Shown here in pieces: positions 15,526 through 24,077 of a stretch of DNA of 64,000 nt. Source of the DNA: Nocardioides exalbidus (lineage in GTDB: Bacteria; Actinomycetota; Actinomycetes; Propionibacteriales; Nocardioidaceae). The DNA lies in the NCBI RefSeq assembly GCF_900105585.1, contig NZ_FNRT01000002.1, positions 3,844,001 through 3,908,000 on the forward strand. The letters are read 5' to 3'. The notes beneath the pieces are model-generated. The model was not told where the DNA came from and ran no database searches. It worked only from the letters and a program-made list of their open reading frames with translations. A program made the position numbers and the translations under genes. How positions within the stretch are numbered: position 1 is the first letter of the stretch; each line of letters starts with the position of its first letter.

Positions 15526-16502
15526 AGACCACCTCACTGGGAGACGGGCTCACCGTCTCGGCCATCGGGCTCGGCGCGATGGGCATGAGCGCCTACTACG
15601 GCGCCAGCGACGAGAACACGTCGATAGCGACGCTCCGCGGAGCGATCGATCTCGGCGTCACGTTCATCGACACCGCCGAGGCCTACGGCCCCTTCGAGAA
15701 CGAGAAGCTCATCGCCCGTGCCCTCAAGGACCGACGTAACGAGATCGTGCTCGCCACCAAGGCATCGGCCGAGACCGACGACGACGGCACCGTCCACGGC
15801 CGCAACGGCACGCCTGCCTACATCAGGCGCGCTGCCGAGCGCTCCCTGCGCCACCTCGAGACCGACGTCATCGACCTCTACTACCTGCACCGCGTCGACC
15901 CCGACGTTCCCATCGAGGAGTCCGTCGGTGCCATGAGCGAGCTCGTGCACGAAGGCAAGGTGCGCCACATCGGCCTGTCCGAGGCGTCGGCTGCGACCAT
16001 CCGTCGCGCCCACGCCGTGCACCCCCTCGCAGCCGTGCAGTCGGAGATGTCGTTGTTCTCCCCCGATGTCATGCGCAACGGGGAGCTTGCGACCGTGCGT
16101 GAGCTCGGGATCGGCTTCGTCGCCTTCTCTCCGCTGGGCCGGGGCACGCTCACCGATGGCATCCGCTCGCTCGACGACCTGGTGGCGGACGACGCCAGGA
16201 GGGGCCTCCCTCGATTCCAGCCCGACGCCTTCGCCGCCAACCTGGCGCTCGTCCGTCGGGTCGAGGAGATCGCTGCCCGGTTGGGCGCCACCACCGCTCA
16301 GGTGGCCCTGGCCTGGTTGCTGAGCGAGGGCGTCGTCCCGATCCCCGGCACTCGCCGACCCGAGAGGCTGGCCGAGAACGCCGCCGCGGCGGACTTGGTG
16401 CTGGACGAGCACGTGCTCCGCGAACTGGCGGACGCGGTCCCTGACGAGGAGATCGTCGGCGCACGGGACGTCGCCACCGCTCCTGCCGGGACAGATCGCT
16501 GA
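15522..16502 (+). CDS. Aldo/keto reductase
   Basis: 326 residues, a complete AKR (TIM barrel): GLGAMGMSAYYG, the catalytic Asp and Tyr in FIDTAEAYGPFENE, Lys in VLATKAS, His in YYLHRVD, and the NADPH site VPIPGTRRPERLAENAAA near residue 280. It reduces aldehydes or ketones with NADPH. Translationally coupled to the MerR regulator upstream, which probably induces it in response to a carbonyl or oxidative signal. Confidence 0.92.
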   Translation: MKTTSLGDGLTVSAIGLGAMGMSAYYGASDENTSIATLRGAIDLGVTFIDTAEAYGPFENEKLIARALKDRRNEIVLATKASAETDDDGTVHGRNGTPAYIRRAAERSLRHLETDVIDLYYLHRVDPDVPIEESVGAMSELVHEGKVRHIGLSEASAATIRRAHAVHPLAAVQSEMSLFSPDVMRNGELATVRELGIGFVAFSPLGRGTLTDGIRSLDDLVADDARRGLPRFQPDAFAANLALVRRVEEIAARLGATTAQVALAWLLSEGVVPIPGTRRPERLAENAAAADLVLDEHVLRELADAVPDEEIVGARDVATAPAGTDR

Positions 16503-17017
16503 CAGGCTGTCACGATCAGCCGGCTGGCTTTCCCCCGAGTTTCCCCGAACGCCCCTCCACAGACCGGGCGACTGAGCCGATGTAGGTGAATAGCCGCAGG
16601 CCGAATGCGCCTCTCCCCCGCATTGTGTTGCCCGAAAGCGCCAACGTCGTCCCTCGGGACACCAACGCCGGTAGGAGGCTTTGCGCTTCAAATCGACCGA
16701 GGTGCTCGCCCCGCGTTTCCGCAGGTCAGGAGCTATCTACTCAGCCGGACCGAGAAGACTTGAACCTACGACCCCGGGGCGTCGCCAGGTCAGATCGCCT
16801 CTGCGCGAAGGATCGTGACGATTTGCCACACGGGGCTATGGCCTGCGCAGATGCTGCTCCCCTCACGAAGCGGGAGCCATCGCGATCTTGACTCAACCTG
16901 ATGCGCTGTGACGGCCGCGAAGCGTTTACGGTCCATAAACGGTCCATAGGCGGCAAATGGTTCAAATCCAACGAAGCCCCTGACTTGCGTTTCCGCAGGT
17001 CAGGGGCTTCATTTCGG
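16503..17017. other. Gene-poor spacer with a decayed copy of the tRNA-Pro 3' region
   Basis: No supported protein gene. The segment 16713-16775 repeats 16987-17048: an identical 18-mer (GCGTTTCCGCAGGTCAGG at 16713 and 16987), then after 44-45 nt TTGAACCTRCGACCCC, which belongs to the tRNA T-arm in the intact copy. Also present are a direct repeat ACGGTCCATA (16928-16937, 16939-16948) and an 11-bp inverted repeat GGTTCAAATCC (16959-16969; complement 17029-17039). Either an old tandem tRNA duplication or the scar of an element that used this tRNA. Confidence 0.6.
16973..17010 (-). terminator. Terminator-like hairpin after tRNA-Pro
   Basis: A 12-bp perfect stem (GAAGCCCCTGAC at 16973-16984, complement 16999-17010) lies 7 nt past the tRNA 3' end on the minus strand. 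There is no strong U-run. Confidence 0.6.
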
Positions 17018-17091
17018 TCGGGCTGACAGGATTTGAACCTGCGACCCCCTGACCCCCAGTCAGGTGCGCTACCAAGCTGCGCTACAGCCCG
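17018..17091 (-). tRNA. tRNA-Pro (anticodon GGG)
   Basis: On the minus strand the 74-nt sequence folds as a full cloverleaf. The acceptor CGGGCTG pairs with CAGCCCG, the D-arm is GCGCAGCTTGGTAGCGC, the anticodon arm CCTGA-CTGGGGG-TCAGG has GGG at 34-36, and the T-arm is GCAGG-TTCAAAT-CCTGT. The terminal CCA is not encoded (ACCG follows). Confidence 0.95.
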
Positions 17092-17300
17092 AATGCCCCC
17101 GGCCGAAGCCTGTGGAGCGAGGGGAACACTACCGCAGCACCTGCGGCCACGAGGAATCGACCCACCCGTGTGGTCCGCGTCCCCGTCGAGGCCCCCGGCT
17201 CAGCCACCCGGCGTAGCCAATCTGGGTCATTCCCCGTTGTTACCGGGGCAGGCGCTCCGTCGTTGCCACACCATGGAGCATCGACCTGGGGGTTCCATCC

Positions 17301-17432
17301 ATGACACGACTCGTTCGCCGCGGCGGCCTGCTGCTGGCCGTGCTGGCCACTGCCGTCGGGCTCAGCATCGCTGCGCCACGTGCCGACGCCGGGCAGCCCG
17401 ACACGCCCGTCCACGTCGACGTACGCCGCTGA
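17301..17432 (+). CDS. Possible small secreted peptide
   Basis: A 43-codon ORF from ATG 17301. It has Arg residues at the N-terminus, a hydrophobic core (GGLLLAVLATAVGLSIAA) and a plausible signal peptidase site at ADA-GQ, leaving a mature tail of about 14 residues (GQPDTPVHVDVRR). A GGGGG run about 9 nt upstream is only a weak ribosome binding site. No homolog is known to me. It lies in an otherwise gene-free stretch between tRNA-Pro and der. Confidence 0.4.
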   Translation: MTRLVRRGGLLLAVLATAVGLSIAAPRADAGQPDTPVHVDVRR

Positions 17433-17451
17433 CGCACGCACCAGCCAGCGG

Positions 17452-17476
17452 GACCGGCGCAGCTGCCGGCCCGGTC
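17452..17476 (-). terminator. Possible terminator at the end of der
   Basis: The inverted repeat GACCGG...CCGGTC encloses the palindrome GCAGCTGC and overlaps the der stop codon. GC-rich, without a U-run. Confidence 0.35.
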
Positions 17477-18851
17477 AGCGCTTGCGCTTCTCGCGCGGCT
17501 TCTGCTGGATGACGATCGGCGTGCCCACGAAGCCGAACTCCTCACGCAGCCGGCGCTCCACAAAACGCTCGTAGGCTGCGTCGAGCTTGCCGCTGGTGAA
17601 CAGCACGAACGTCGGCGGTGCCACGGACGGCTGGGTCGCGAAGAGGATCTTCGGCTGTTTGCCGCTGCGCACCGGGTGCGGGTGCTCGGAGACGAGGCGG
17701 CCTAGGAAGGTGTTGAGCGCGCCGGTGCCGACGCGCGTCTCCCAGCCCTCGAGCGCCTTGTCGATCGCGGGGACGAGCCGGTCGACGTGCCACCCCGTGC
17801 GGGCGGTGAAGTTGATCCGCGGCGCCCACTGCAGCTGGACGAGGTCGCGCTCGATCTCGCGCTCGAGGTAGTAGCGGCGCTCGTCGTCGACGAGGTCCCA
17901 CTTGTTGAAGGCGATGATCATCGCGCGACCGGCGTCGCGGACCGTCTGGATGATCCGCATGTCCTGCTCGGAGACCGACTGGCTGGCGTCGAGCACCAGG
18001 ACGGCGACCTCGGCACGGTCGATCGCGGTCGTGGTGCGCAGGGACGCGTAGTACTCGTGGCCGGACGCCTGGTTGACCCGCTTGCGGATGCCGGCGGTGT
18101 CGATGAAGCGCCACGTGCGGTCGCCCAGCTGGATCAGCTCGTCGACCGGGTCGACCGTGGTGCCGGAGGCGTCGTCCACGACGACCCGGTCCTCCTTGGC
18201 CAGCATGTTGAGCAGCGACGACTTGCCGACGTTGGGCTTGCCGACGATCGCGATGCGCCGCGGTCCGCCGACCTCCTCGAACGACTCGGCCGGCGTCTCC
18301 GGGAGGGCCGCCAGGATCGCGTCGAGCATGTCGCCCGAGCCGCGGCCGTGGAGCGCCGAGACGCCGAACGGCTCCCCCAGCCCGAGGTTCCACAGCCCGT
18401 AGGCCTCGGCCTCGGTGCGCTGGTCGTCGACCTTGTTGGCGGCGAGCACGACGGGCTTGCCGGACTTGCGCAGGATCCGCACGACCGCCTCGTCGGCGTC
18501 GGTGATGCCGACCGTCGCGTCGACGACGAAGAGGACGGCGTCGGCGAGGGAGACGGCGATCTCGGCCTGGGCAGCGATGCGCTCGGCGAGTCCGCGGGCG
18601 TCGGGGTCCCAGCCGCCGGTGTCGACCACGGTGAAGGCGCGACCGTTCCAGTTGGCGTCGTAGGAGACGCGGTCGCGGGTCACGCCGGGACGGTCCTCCA
18701 CGACGGCCTCGCGGCGTCCGATGATCCGGTTGACCAGGGTCGACTTGCCCACGTTGGGGCGGCCGACGACGGCGAGCACGGGCGTCGGCCCGTTCTGCTC
18801 GTCGGTCCCGAGGTCGGCGGACTCGACGCTGGCGGCGTCGTACTCACTCAT
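17475..18851 (-). CDS. der: Ribosome-assembly GTPase Der (EngA)
   Basis: 458 residues with the diagnostic two tandem GTPase domains and a KH-like tail. G1 of domain 1 is VVGRPNVGKST (~28-38), with G3 DTGG and G4 NKVD. Domain 2 has IVGKPNVGKSS (~195), DTAG and NKWD. The C-terminal KH domain ends in the basic tail QQKPREKRKR. The protein matures the 50S ribosomal subunit. It follows cmk as in most actinobacteria. Confidence 0.97.
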   Translation of the reverse strand: MSEYDAASVESADLGTDEQNGPTPVLAVVGRPNVGKSTLVNRIIGRREAVVEDRPGVTRDRVSYDANWNGRAFTVVDTGGWDPDARGLAERIAAQAEIAVSLADAVLFVVDATVGITDADEAVVRILRKSGKPVVLAANKVDDQRTEAEAYGLWNLGLGEPFGVSALHGRGSGDMLDAILAALPETPAESFEEVGGPRRIAIVGKPNVGKSSLLNMLAKEDRVVVDDASGTTVDPVDELIQLGDRTWRFIDTAGIRKRVNQASGHEYYASLRTTTAIDRAEVAVLVLDASQSVSEQDMRIIQTVRDAGRAMIIAFNKWDLVDDERRYYLEREIERDLVQLQWAPRINFTARTGWHVDRLVPAIDKALEGWETRVGTGALNTFLGRLVSEHPHPVRSGKQPKILFATQPSVAPPTFVLFTSGKLDAAYERFVERRLREEFGFVGTPIVIQQKPREKRKR

Positions 18852-19004
18852 GTGCTCACAGCTCTCTGGCGTTCTCGACGAGCCCGGTCCCGGGGTCGTC
18901 CACGCATTGTCGCGCAGGTTGGGTCCCGCGCACGGATCGGCGCGAGTGGTGCAACGTCGTCGCGGCGTCGCGCTGTTCCCGCCGGGCGCCGTTCGGGACG
19001 GGCG

Positions 19005-19703
19005 TCACACGCCTGAGCGGGCCCCCGCGCCGTGCGCGAGCTCGACCAGGCGGTCGATGACCTGCTCCAGCGTGAGGTGGGTGCTGTCGACGTGCACCGC
19101 CCCGTCAGCCATCACCAGCGGCGCGGTGGCCCGGCCCGAATCGATGCGATCGCGCTCGAGCAGCGACTGCTCGGTGCTGGCCACGTCGGTGCCGCCCTGC
19201 TCGGCCGTACGACGCCGGGCGCGCGCCGCGGGGTCGGCGCTGAGGTAGACCTTGAGCTCGGCCTGCGGCCACACGACCGAGCCGATGTCGCGGCCCTCGA
19301 CGACGATGCCGCCGTCGCCGATGGCCTCGCGCTGGAGCTCCAGCAGGCGGGTGCGCACCTCGGGGACGGCGCTGACCGGGCTGACCGCGGCGTTCACCGC
19401 GTCGCTGCGGATCTCGACGGAGACGTCGGTCCCGTCGACCGTGATCGTCGGCGCGAGGGGGTCGGTGCCGGAATCGATGCGCGGCCGGCCGGCGAGGGCA
19501 GCCACGGCCGCCGCGTCGCGTACGTCGACTCCCTCCCGCAGCAGCCACCACGTCATCGCACGGAACATGGCACCGGTGTCGAGGTAGCGCAGGCCCAGCC
19601 GGTCGGCCACGCCCCGGGAGGCGCTCGACTTCCCGGAGCCGGACGTGCCGTCGACGGCGATCACGAGGGAGGCGGGAACCGGGGTGCTGTCGACGCTGTT
19701 CAC
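19005..19703 (-). CDS. cmk: Cytidylate kinase
   Basis: 232 residues. P-loop VDGTSGSGKSSASRGVA (~17-33), YLDTGAMFRAMTWW (nucleotide-binding), VVEGRDIGSVVWP, and the lid region ARARRRTAEQ. It phosphorylates CMP and dCMP for nucleotide recycling. GTG start at 19703, 11 nt after tyrA, so probably one transcript tyrA-cmk; 153 nt separate it from der. Confidence 0.97.
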   Translation of the reverse strand: MNSVDSTPVPASLVIAVDGTSGSGKSSASRGVADRLGLRYLDTGAMFRAMTWWLLREGVDVRDAAAVAALAGRPRIDSGTDPLAPTITVDGTDVSVEIRSDAVNAAVSPVSAVPEVRTRLLELQREAIGDGGIVVEGRDIGSVVWPQAELKVYLSADPAARARRRTAEQGGTDVASTEQSLLERDRIDSGRATAPLVMADGAVHVDSTHLTLEQVIDRLVELAHGAGARSGV

Positions 19704-19714
19704 GGCGGAGAAGA

Positions 19715-20803
19715 TTACCGGTGCGTGGTCCAGCCGCGGGATTCGAGAGCCGCCAGCAGGTGGTCGGCGCTGCCGCGGTCGACGACGAGCTCGGTGAGGC
19801 CGACCGGCCGGCCGGGGTCGTGGTCGATGTGGACGTCCTCGATGTTCACGCCGATCTCGCCGGCGTCGCCGAACAGCCGTGCGAGCTCGCCCGGGTGGTC
19901 GGGGACGGCGACGAAGACCGAGCGGGTCGGACGTGCAGGTCCTCCGTGCTTGCCGGGGATCGCCCGGGTGCCGGCGTTGCCGCGCGCGAGGATCTCGACG
20001 AGGTCACCACCGGAGTCGGCCGCCACCGCGACCATGAGCGCGTCGAGGTCGGACCGGACCTCGGCGAGCAGGTCGAGCACGGCGCCCGAGTTGGCCTCGA
20101 GGATCTGGCGCCACAGGGCCGGGTCGCTCGCGGCGACGCGGGTGACGTCTCGCACGCCCTGGCCGGACAGGGCGAGGTGCTCCTCGGGCGCGGACGCCAG
20201 GCGCCCGGCGACCAGGACGGCTGCGAGGTGGGGCAGGTGGGAGATCCGCGCGACCGCGCGGTCGTGCTCCGCCGGCTCCATCACCCGCGGCGAGGCGCCG
20301 CACTCGAGGACCAGCGCCTCGACGAGGCCGACGGCCTCCGGGGCGGCGCCGGGGTGCGGGGTGATCGCCCACGGACGGCCGTCGAAGAGCGCGGCGCTCG
20401 CGGCCAGCGGACCCGAGCGCTCGCTGCCGGCCATCGGGTGCGAGCCGACGTAGCGGCGCAGGTCGTCGGGCCCGACGAGACGGGCGACCGCGTCCAGCGG
20501 TGCCGACTTCACGCTGCCGACGTCGGTCACCACCGCGTCGGTGCGCCGCAGGGCGTCGGCGATCGCCTCGGCGATGGCGGCCGGAGGCACTGCGACCACG
20601 ACGAGCTGAGGTCGGTCCGCGACGGTCACCGCCCGGCCGGCGCCGAGCCCGTGCGCGGTGCGGAGGTTCTCCTCCGAGGTGTCGCGCAGCACCACGTCGA
20701 TCCCGAGCCGACGGCACACCAGGGCGATCGACGTCCCGATCAGGCCGGCCCCGACGACCTCGACCGGACCGATGAGGGCCGGCAGGGAGTCGTCGTCAGT
20801 CAT
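19715..20803 (-). CDS. tyrA: Prephenate dehydrogenase with ACT domain
   Basis: 362 residues. N-terminal NAD(P)-binding motif VVGAGLIGTSIAL (~16-28), the catalytic-domain signature GSHPMAGSERSGP (His and Ser, ~120) and HDRAVARISHLPH (~190), and a C-terminal ACT domain from about residue 290 (FVAVPDHPGELARLFGDAGEIGVNIEDVHIDH) that probably binds tyrosine for feedback control. It converts prephenate to 4-hydroxyphenylpyruvate. Its start overlaps the end of the chorismate mutase gene by 8 nt, so consecutive pathway steps are co-translated. Confidence 0.95.
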   Translation of the reverse strand: MTDDDSLPALIGPVEVVGAGLIGTSIALVCRRLGIDVVLRDTSEENLRTAHGLGAGRAVTVADRPQLVVVAVPPAAIAEAIADALRRTDAVVTDVGSVKSAPLDAVARLVGPDDLRRYVGSHPMAGSERSGPLAASAALFDGRPWAITPHPGAAPEAVGLVEALVLECGASPRVMEPAEHDRAVARISHLPHLAAVLVAGRLASAPEEHLALSGQGVRDVTRVAASDPALWRQILEANSGAVLDLLAEVRSDLDALMVAVAADSGGDLVEILARGNAGTRAIPGKHGGPARPTRSVFVAVPDHPGELARLFGDAGEIGVNIEDVHIDHDPGRPVGLTELVVDRGSADHLLAALESRGWTTHR

Positions 20804-21173
20804 GGCTGGTGGTCCTCGCCAGGTCGCGGCGCAGGTTGGCCGCCCCGTGGAGGTAGACGTGCGTGACGTCGGAGCGCGGCACGTCGGTCTCGACGTGCGC
20901 CATCAGCCGCACCACACGCGGCATCGAGCCCTCGATCTCCAGCTCGCGCGCGCAGACCAGCGGCACGTCGGAGAAGCCCAGCTGGCGCGCGGCATAGGCG
21001 GGGAACTCGCTGGTCAGGTCGCTCGTCGCGGTGAAGATGATCGAGATGAAGTCGTCGACGTCGAGCCCGTTGGCCTCCATCACGTCGGTGACCAGCTCGG
21101 CCACCCGGTCCAACATGTGCTCGCGGGTGTCCTCCTCGAGCTGGGTCGCCCCACGCACTGCCCTGACTGCCAC
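20796..21173 (-). CDS. aroH: Chorismate mutase, AroH class
   Basis: 125 residues, the length of the trimeric AroH type (alpha/beta barrel-like), not AroQ. Signature residues are the N-terminal RAVRGATQLEEDT (Arg of the active site), DDFISIIFTATSDLTSEFPA, PLVCARELEIEGSMPRVVRLM and the late Tyr/Arg segment THVYLHGAANLRRDL. It rearranges chorismate to prephenate, which TyrA (overlapping downstream) then oxidises. GTG start at 21173. Confidence 0.95.
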   Translation of the reverse strand: MAVRAVRGATQLEEDTREHMLDRVAELVTDVMEANGLDVDDFISIIFTATSDLTSEFPAYAARQLGFSDVPLVCARELEIEGSMPRVVRLMAHVETDVPRSDVTHVYLHGAANLRRDLARTTSHD

Positions 21174-21229
21174 GGGAGAACCCTAGGCCAGCCCGCCGGC
21201 GCCTCCCGCGGCCGTCTCGCCTGCCGGGG

Positions 21230-21622
21230 TCAGGAGGGCTGGTAGTCCCCGAACGACCAGTGGTTGCCCTCGGGGTCGAGCACGCTGCCACCCCGCCCCC
21301 CGTAGTCCTGGTCGACCATCGCCTGCACCACGGTGGCACCGGCGGCGACGGCCGCGTCGAAGACGGCGTCGGGATCGGGGGCGACGAGGTACGCCGCCGC
21401 CGGACCGGTGCCGCTCACCACCCCGCCGGGCCGCTCGGAGCCGAACATGATCCCGCCGCCGCCCGGCCAGGCCCACTCGGCATGCACGACGACCGACGCA
21501 TCGTGCTCGTCGCGGTAGGTCGCGTGCTCGGTGAACCCGATGGCGGCGAGCCAGGTGGTCATCAGCCCGGCGTCGCGGACGGAGAACGTGTGCCACAGGG
21601 TGGTGCGGGAGACGTCGGTCAT
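21230..21622 (-). CDS. VOC-superfamily (glyoxalase-like) protein
   Basis: 130 residues with two beta-alpha-beta-beta-beta units: ...FSVRDAGLMTTWLAAIGFTEHATYRDE and DPDAVFDAAVAAGATVVQAMVDQDYGGRGGSVLDPEGNHWSFGDY. The closing DPEGNHW is the usual VOC end motif with a potential metal-binding Glu/His. AGGAGGAACC precedes ATG 21622. It is downstream of the AraC-type regulator with a 53-nt gap, so probably its target. Could be a bleomycin-resistance-like or PhnB-like binding protein; no substrate can be assigned. Confidence 0.85.
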   Translation of the reverse strand: MTDVSRTTLWHTFSVRDAGLMTTWLAAIGFTEHATYRDEHDASVVVHAEWAWPGGGGIMFGSERPGGVVSGTGPAAAYLVAPDPDAVFDAAVAAGATVVQAMVDQDYGGRGGSVLDPEGNHWSFGDYQPS

Positions 21623-21675
21623 GGTTCCTCCTGGTGCGGGAGCTCGGTCTGGCCGCCCGGTGCGACCGCTCCCCC

Positions 21676-22491
21676 TCAGGCTGTCGCCTCCTGGCCGCCG
21701 GTGGCTTGGACGATTGGGAACTCCCGCCGCACCCACTCGGTCGGGCTGCACCCGGCGAAGTCCGTCCACTCCCGCGCGAGGTGCGCCTGGTCGGCGTAGC
21801 CGCTGTCCGCCGCCACCCTCGCCACCGACAGCTCCCCGGCCAGCGCCGCAGCGCGCATCCGGGCGTGGGCGCCGGAGAAGCGCGCGAGCCGCTGGTAGGT
21901 CTTCGGCGACACGCCCACCTCGTCGTGCACGAGCGTCGTCAGCCGCCGACGGCTGTAGCCCACGTCGTCGGCGGCCGCGGCGACCGGCACGCCACGGGTG
22001 AGGAGGGCCATCGCCCGGCCGACCTCGGGTCGCGGCTGCGGAGGCGGTCGACGTCGTACGGCGTCGAGGAGGGCGTGCTCGAGGACCGCGAGACGGGCCT
22101 CCCACGAGTCCTCGTGCGCCAGTCGCTCGGGCAGGTCGGCCAGGCGGGGGTCGACGTCGGCGAGGCCGAGCAGCTGCCCCGCCATCGCGCCGGCCGGCAC
22201 GCCCCACAGCGCCCGCGCACCGGCGGTGGTCAGGCTGAGCTGAAGGCCGCGCTGGTGGCCGCCGTGGTGGATCGCGGCGGCGGTCGTGTGCAGCCCGGAG
22301 ACCGACGACCAGCCGACGGTCCGCGAGCCGGGATCGCCGTCCCACGACACCGCCAGCGGCTCGTCCAGCGGGAGCACGAACGTGAGGTCGGTCGACGGCA
22401 TCCCGATGTGGACGCCCGGGCCGGCGAACGCGACGTCGTAGGCCACGATCGAGCGGACCCAGGGCGCCAGCGCGGGGTGCACGGCGGCCAT
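21676..22491 (-). CDS. AraC-family transcriptional regulator
   Basis: 271 residues. A ligand-sensing N-terminal half (DUF6597-like: HIGMPSTDLTFVLPLDEPLAV, then HHGGHQRGLQLSLTTAGARALWGVPAG) and a C-terminal AraC double helix-turn-helix (~170-265: VAAAADDVGYSRRRLTTLVHDEVGVSPKTYQRLARF and VARVAADSGYADQAHLAREWTDFAGCSPTEW). TACGGT ends six bases before ATG 22491, consistent with a leaderless transcript. It probably controls the adjacent VOC gene. Confidence 0.9.
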   Translation of the reverse strand: MAAVHPALAPWVRSIVAYDVAFAGPGVHIGMPSTDLTFVLPLDEPLAVSWDGDPGSRTVGWSSVSGLHTTAAAIHHGGHQRGLQLSLTTAGARALWGVPAGAMAGQLLGLADVDPRLADLPERLAHEDSWEARLAVLEHALLDAVRRRPPPQPRPEVGRAMALLTRGVPVAAAADDVGYSRRRLTTLVHDEVGVSPKTYQRLARFSGAHARMRAAALAGELSVARVAADSGYADQAHLAREWTDFAGCSPTEWVRREFPIVQATGGQEATA

Positions 22492-22524
22492 GCGCTCACC
22501 GTACGCCGCACGTCCGACGGCAGG

Positions 22525-23328
22525 TCAGAGCTCGGCGTCGTCCAGCAGCTCGCCGAGCTCGGCCACGGTGAGCTCGCGCATCGCACCGGTAGGCAGCTTC
22601 GCGAGCGTGACGGGCCCGATCACGGTGCGGGTCAGCCGGCGCACCGGGTGTCCGACGTGGTCGAGCAGCCGGCGCACGATGCGGTTGCGCCCCTCGTGGA
22701 TCGTCAGCTCGACGATCGAGCGGTTGCTGCCCTCGCGTCGCGGGTCTCCCCCGACCACCCGGGCCTGGCTCACGGTGACCGGACCGTCGTCGAGCGTCAC
22801 GCCGGCCAGGAGCTGGCGGATCGTGCGGACGTGCACCTCACCGTCCACCTCCGCGACGTAGGTCTTGTCGACCTCGTGCGAGGGGTGCGCGAGCAGCTGG
22901 GCGAAGTCACCGTCGTTGGTGAGGATGATCAGGCCCTCGGTGTCGGTGTCGAGGCGGCCGACGTGGAACAGCCGCTCGGGCCGGTCCGCGACCAGGTCGC
23001 CGAGGGTGCGACGTCCCTCGGGGTCGCTCATGGTCGACACGACGCCACGTGGCTTGTTGAGCACCAGGTAGACCTTGTCGCTGATCGGCGGCAGGCGCTT
23101 GCCGTCGACCCGGATCACGGCCGTGCGCGGGTCGACCTTGGTGCCGAGGCGGGTGACGACCTCGCCGTCGACCTCCACGAGGCCGTCGAGCATCAGCTCC
23201 TCGCACTTGCGACGGCTGGCCACGCCCGACTGGGCGAGCAGCTTCTGGAGCCGGATCATCCCGTCGTCGTCGGTCTCCGGGCGCTGCGAGGCGGGCTGGT
23301 CGTTGTCGGGGGCGTCGTGGGGCTTCAT
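22525..23328 (-). CDS. rluB: 23S rRNA pseudouridine synthase, RluB/RsuA family
   Basis: 267 residues: an N-terminal S4 RNA-binding domain (RLQKLLAQSGVASRRKCEELML, ~26-47), then the RsuA-type catalytic domain with VGRLDTDTEGLIILTNDGDF containing the catalytic Asp (~125), KTYVAEV, and HEGRNRIVRRLLDHVGHPV. It makes a single pseudouridine in 23S rRNA. ATG 23328 overlaps scpB's stop (ATGA). The parA-scpA-scpB-rluB order is the common actinobacterial one. Confidence 0.95.
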   Translation of the reverse strand: MKPHDAPDNDQPASQRPETDDDGMIRLQKLLAQSGVASRRKCEELMLDGLVEVDGEVVTRLGTKVDPRTAVIRVDGKRLPPISDKVYLVLNKPRGVVSTMSDPEGRRTLGDLVADRPERLFHVGRLDTDTEGLIILTNDGDFAQLLAHPSHEVDKTYVAEVDGEVHVRTIRQLLAGVTLDDGPVTVSQARVVGGDPRREGSNRSIVELTIHEGRNRIVRRLLDHVGHPVRRLTRTVIGPVTLAKLPTGAMRELTVAELGELLDDAEL

Positions 23329-24077
23329 GAGACCTCTGTACCCCCGTCGGGCTCGGTGCCGGAGCCACTGTGCGGGGAGTGGTGCGCAGAGTGGTGTGGA
23401 GCGTCGGGCACGGTCGGGGCAGCCTCCGCAGCGGGCGTGTCGAGGCTCGCGACGCTGGCGAGCTCGTCCTCGAGGTCGTCCATGTCGGGGAGGTACGGCG
23501 CCAGCTCGGGCAGCTCCTCGAGCGAGGTGATGCCGATGCGCTCGAGGAAGTACGACGACGTCCGGTAGAGGTTGGCGCCGCTCTGCTCGTCCTGGCCGGC
23601 CTCCTCCACGAGGCCGCGGGTGAGGAGCGTGCGCATCACGCCGTCGACGTTGACGCCGCGGATCGCGGAGACCCGGGCACGCGAGACGGGCTGCTTGTAG
23701 GCGACGACCGACAGTGTCTCGAGCGCCGCCTGCGTGAGCCGCGCCTGCTGGCCGTCGAGGACGAACGACTCGACGACCCCTGCGAACTCGGGGCGCGAGT
23801 AGAAGCGCCAGCCGCCGGCGACGGACCTCAGGTCGAAGCCCCTCCCCTGCTCGGCGTACTCGGCGGCGAGGGCACCCAGCGCGCCCTCGACCTCGTCGAC
23901 GGGGTGCCCGACGACGGAGGCGAGGCGCACGGTGGAGAGCGGCTCGTCGGAGACCATCAGGATCGCCTCCAGCGCCGGCCGCAGCTCGGCCACCGCCACG
24001 GCGAGCGTGTCGACGTCCCCGGCGTCCGCGGACGAGTCCGCTCCGGCGCTGGTGGGGGTCTCGGGCTGCTGGGTCAC
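23325..24077 (-). CDS. scpB: Segregation and condensation protein B
   Basis: 250 residues: two winged-helix domains (LRPALEAILMVSDEPLSTVRLASVVG ~30-55; LTQAALETLSVVAYKQPVSRARVSAIRGVNVDGVMRTLLTRGLVEEAG ~120-168) and the family end TSSYFLERIGITSLEELPELAPYLP. It binds ScpA and the SMC heads. A His/Ser-rich tail (HHSAHHSPHSGSG) follows that is not part of the fold. GTG 24077 overlaps scpA's stop in GTGA. Confidence 0.96.
   Translation of the reverse strand: MTQQPETPTSAGADSSADAGDVDTLAVAVAELRPALEAILMVSDEPLSTVRLASVVGHPVDEVEGALGALAAEYAEQGRGFDLRSVAGGWRFYSRPEFAGVVESFVLDGQQARLTQAALETLSVVAYKQPVSRARVSAIRGVNVDGVMRTLLTRGLVEEAGQDEQSGANLYRTSSYFLERIGITSLEELPELAPYLPDMDDLEDELASVASLDTPAAEAAPTVPDAPHHSAHHSPHSGSGTEPDGGTEVS

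Noticed and set aside
16741..16971. 76-codon minus-strand ORF ending in RRFKSSRSG
   Set aside because: The apparent protein is the translation of decayed tRNA T-arm sequence.
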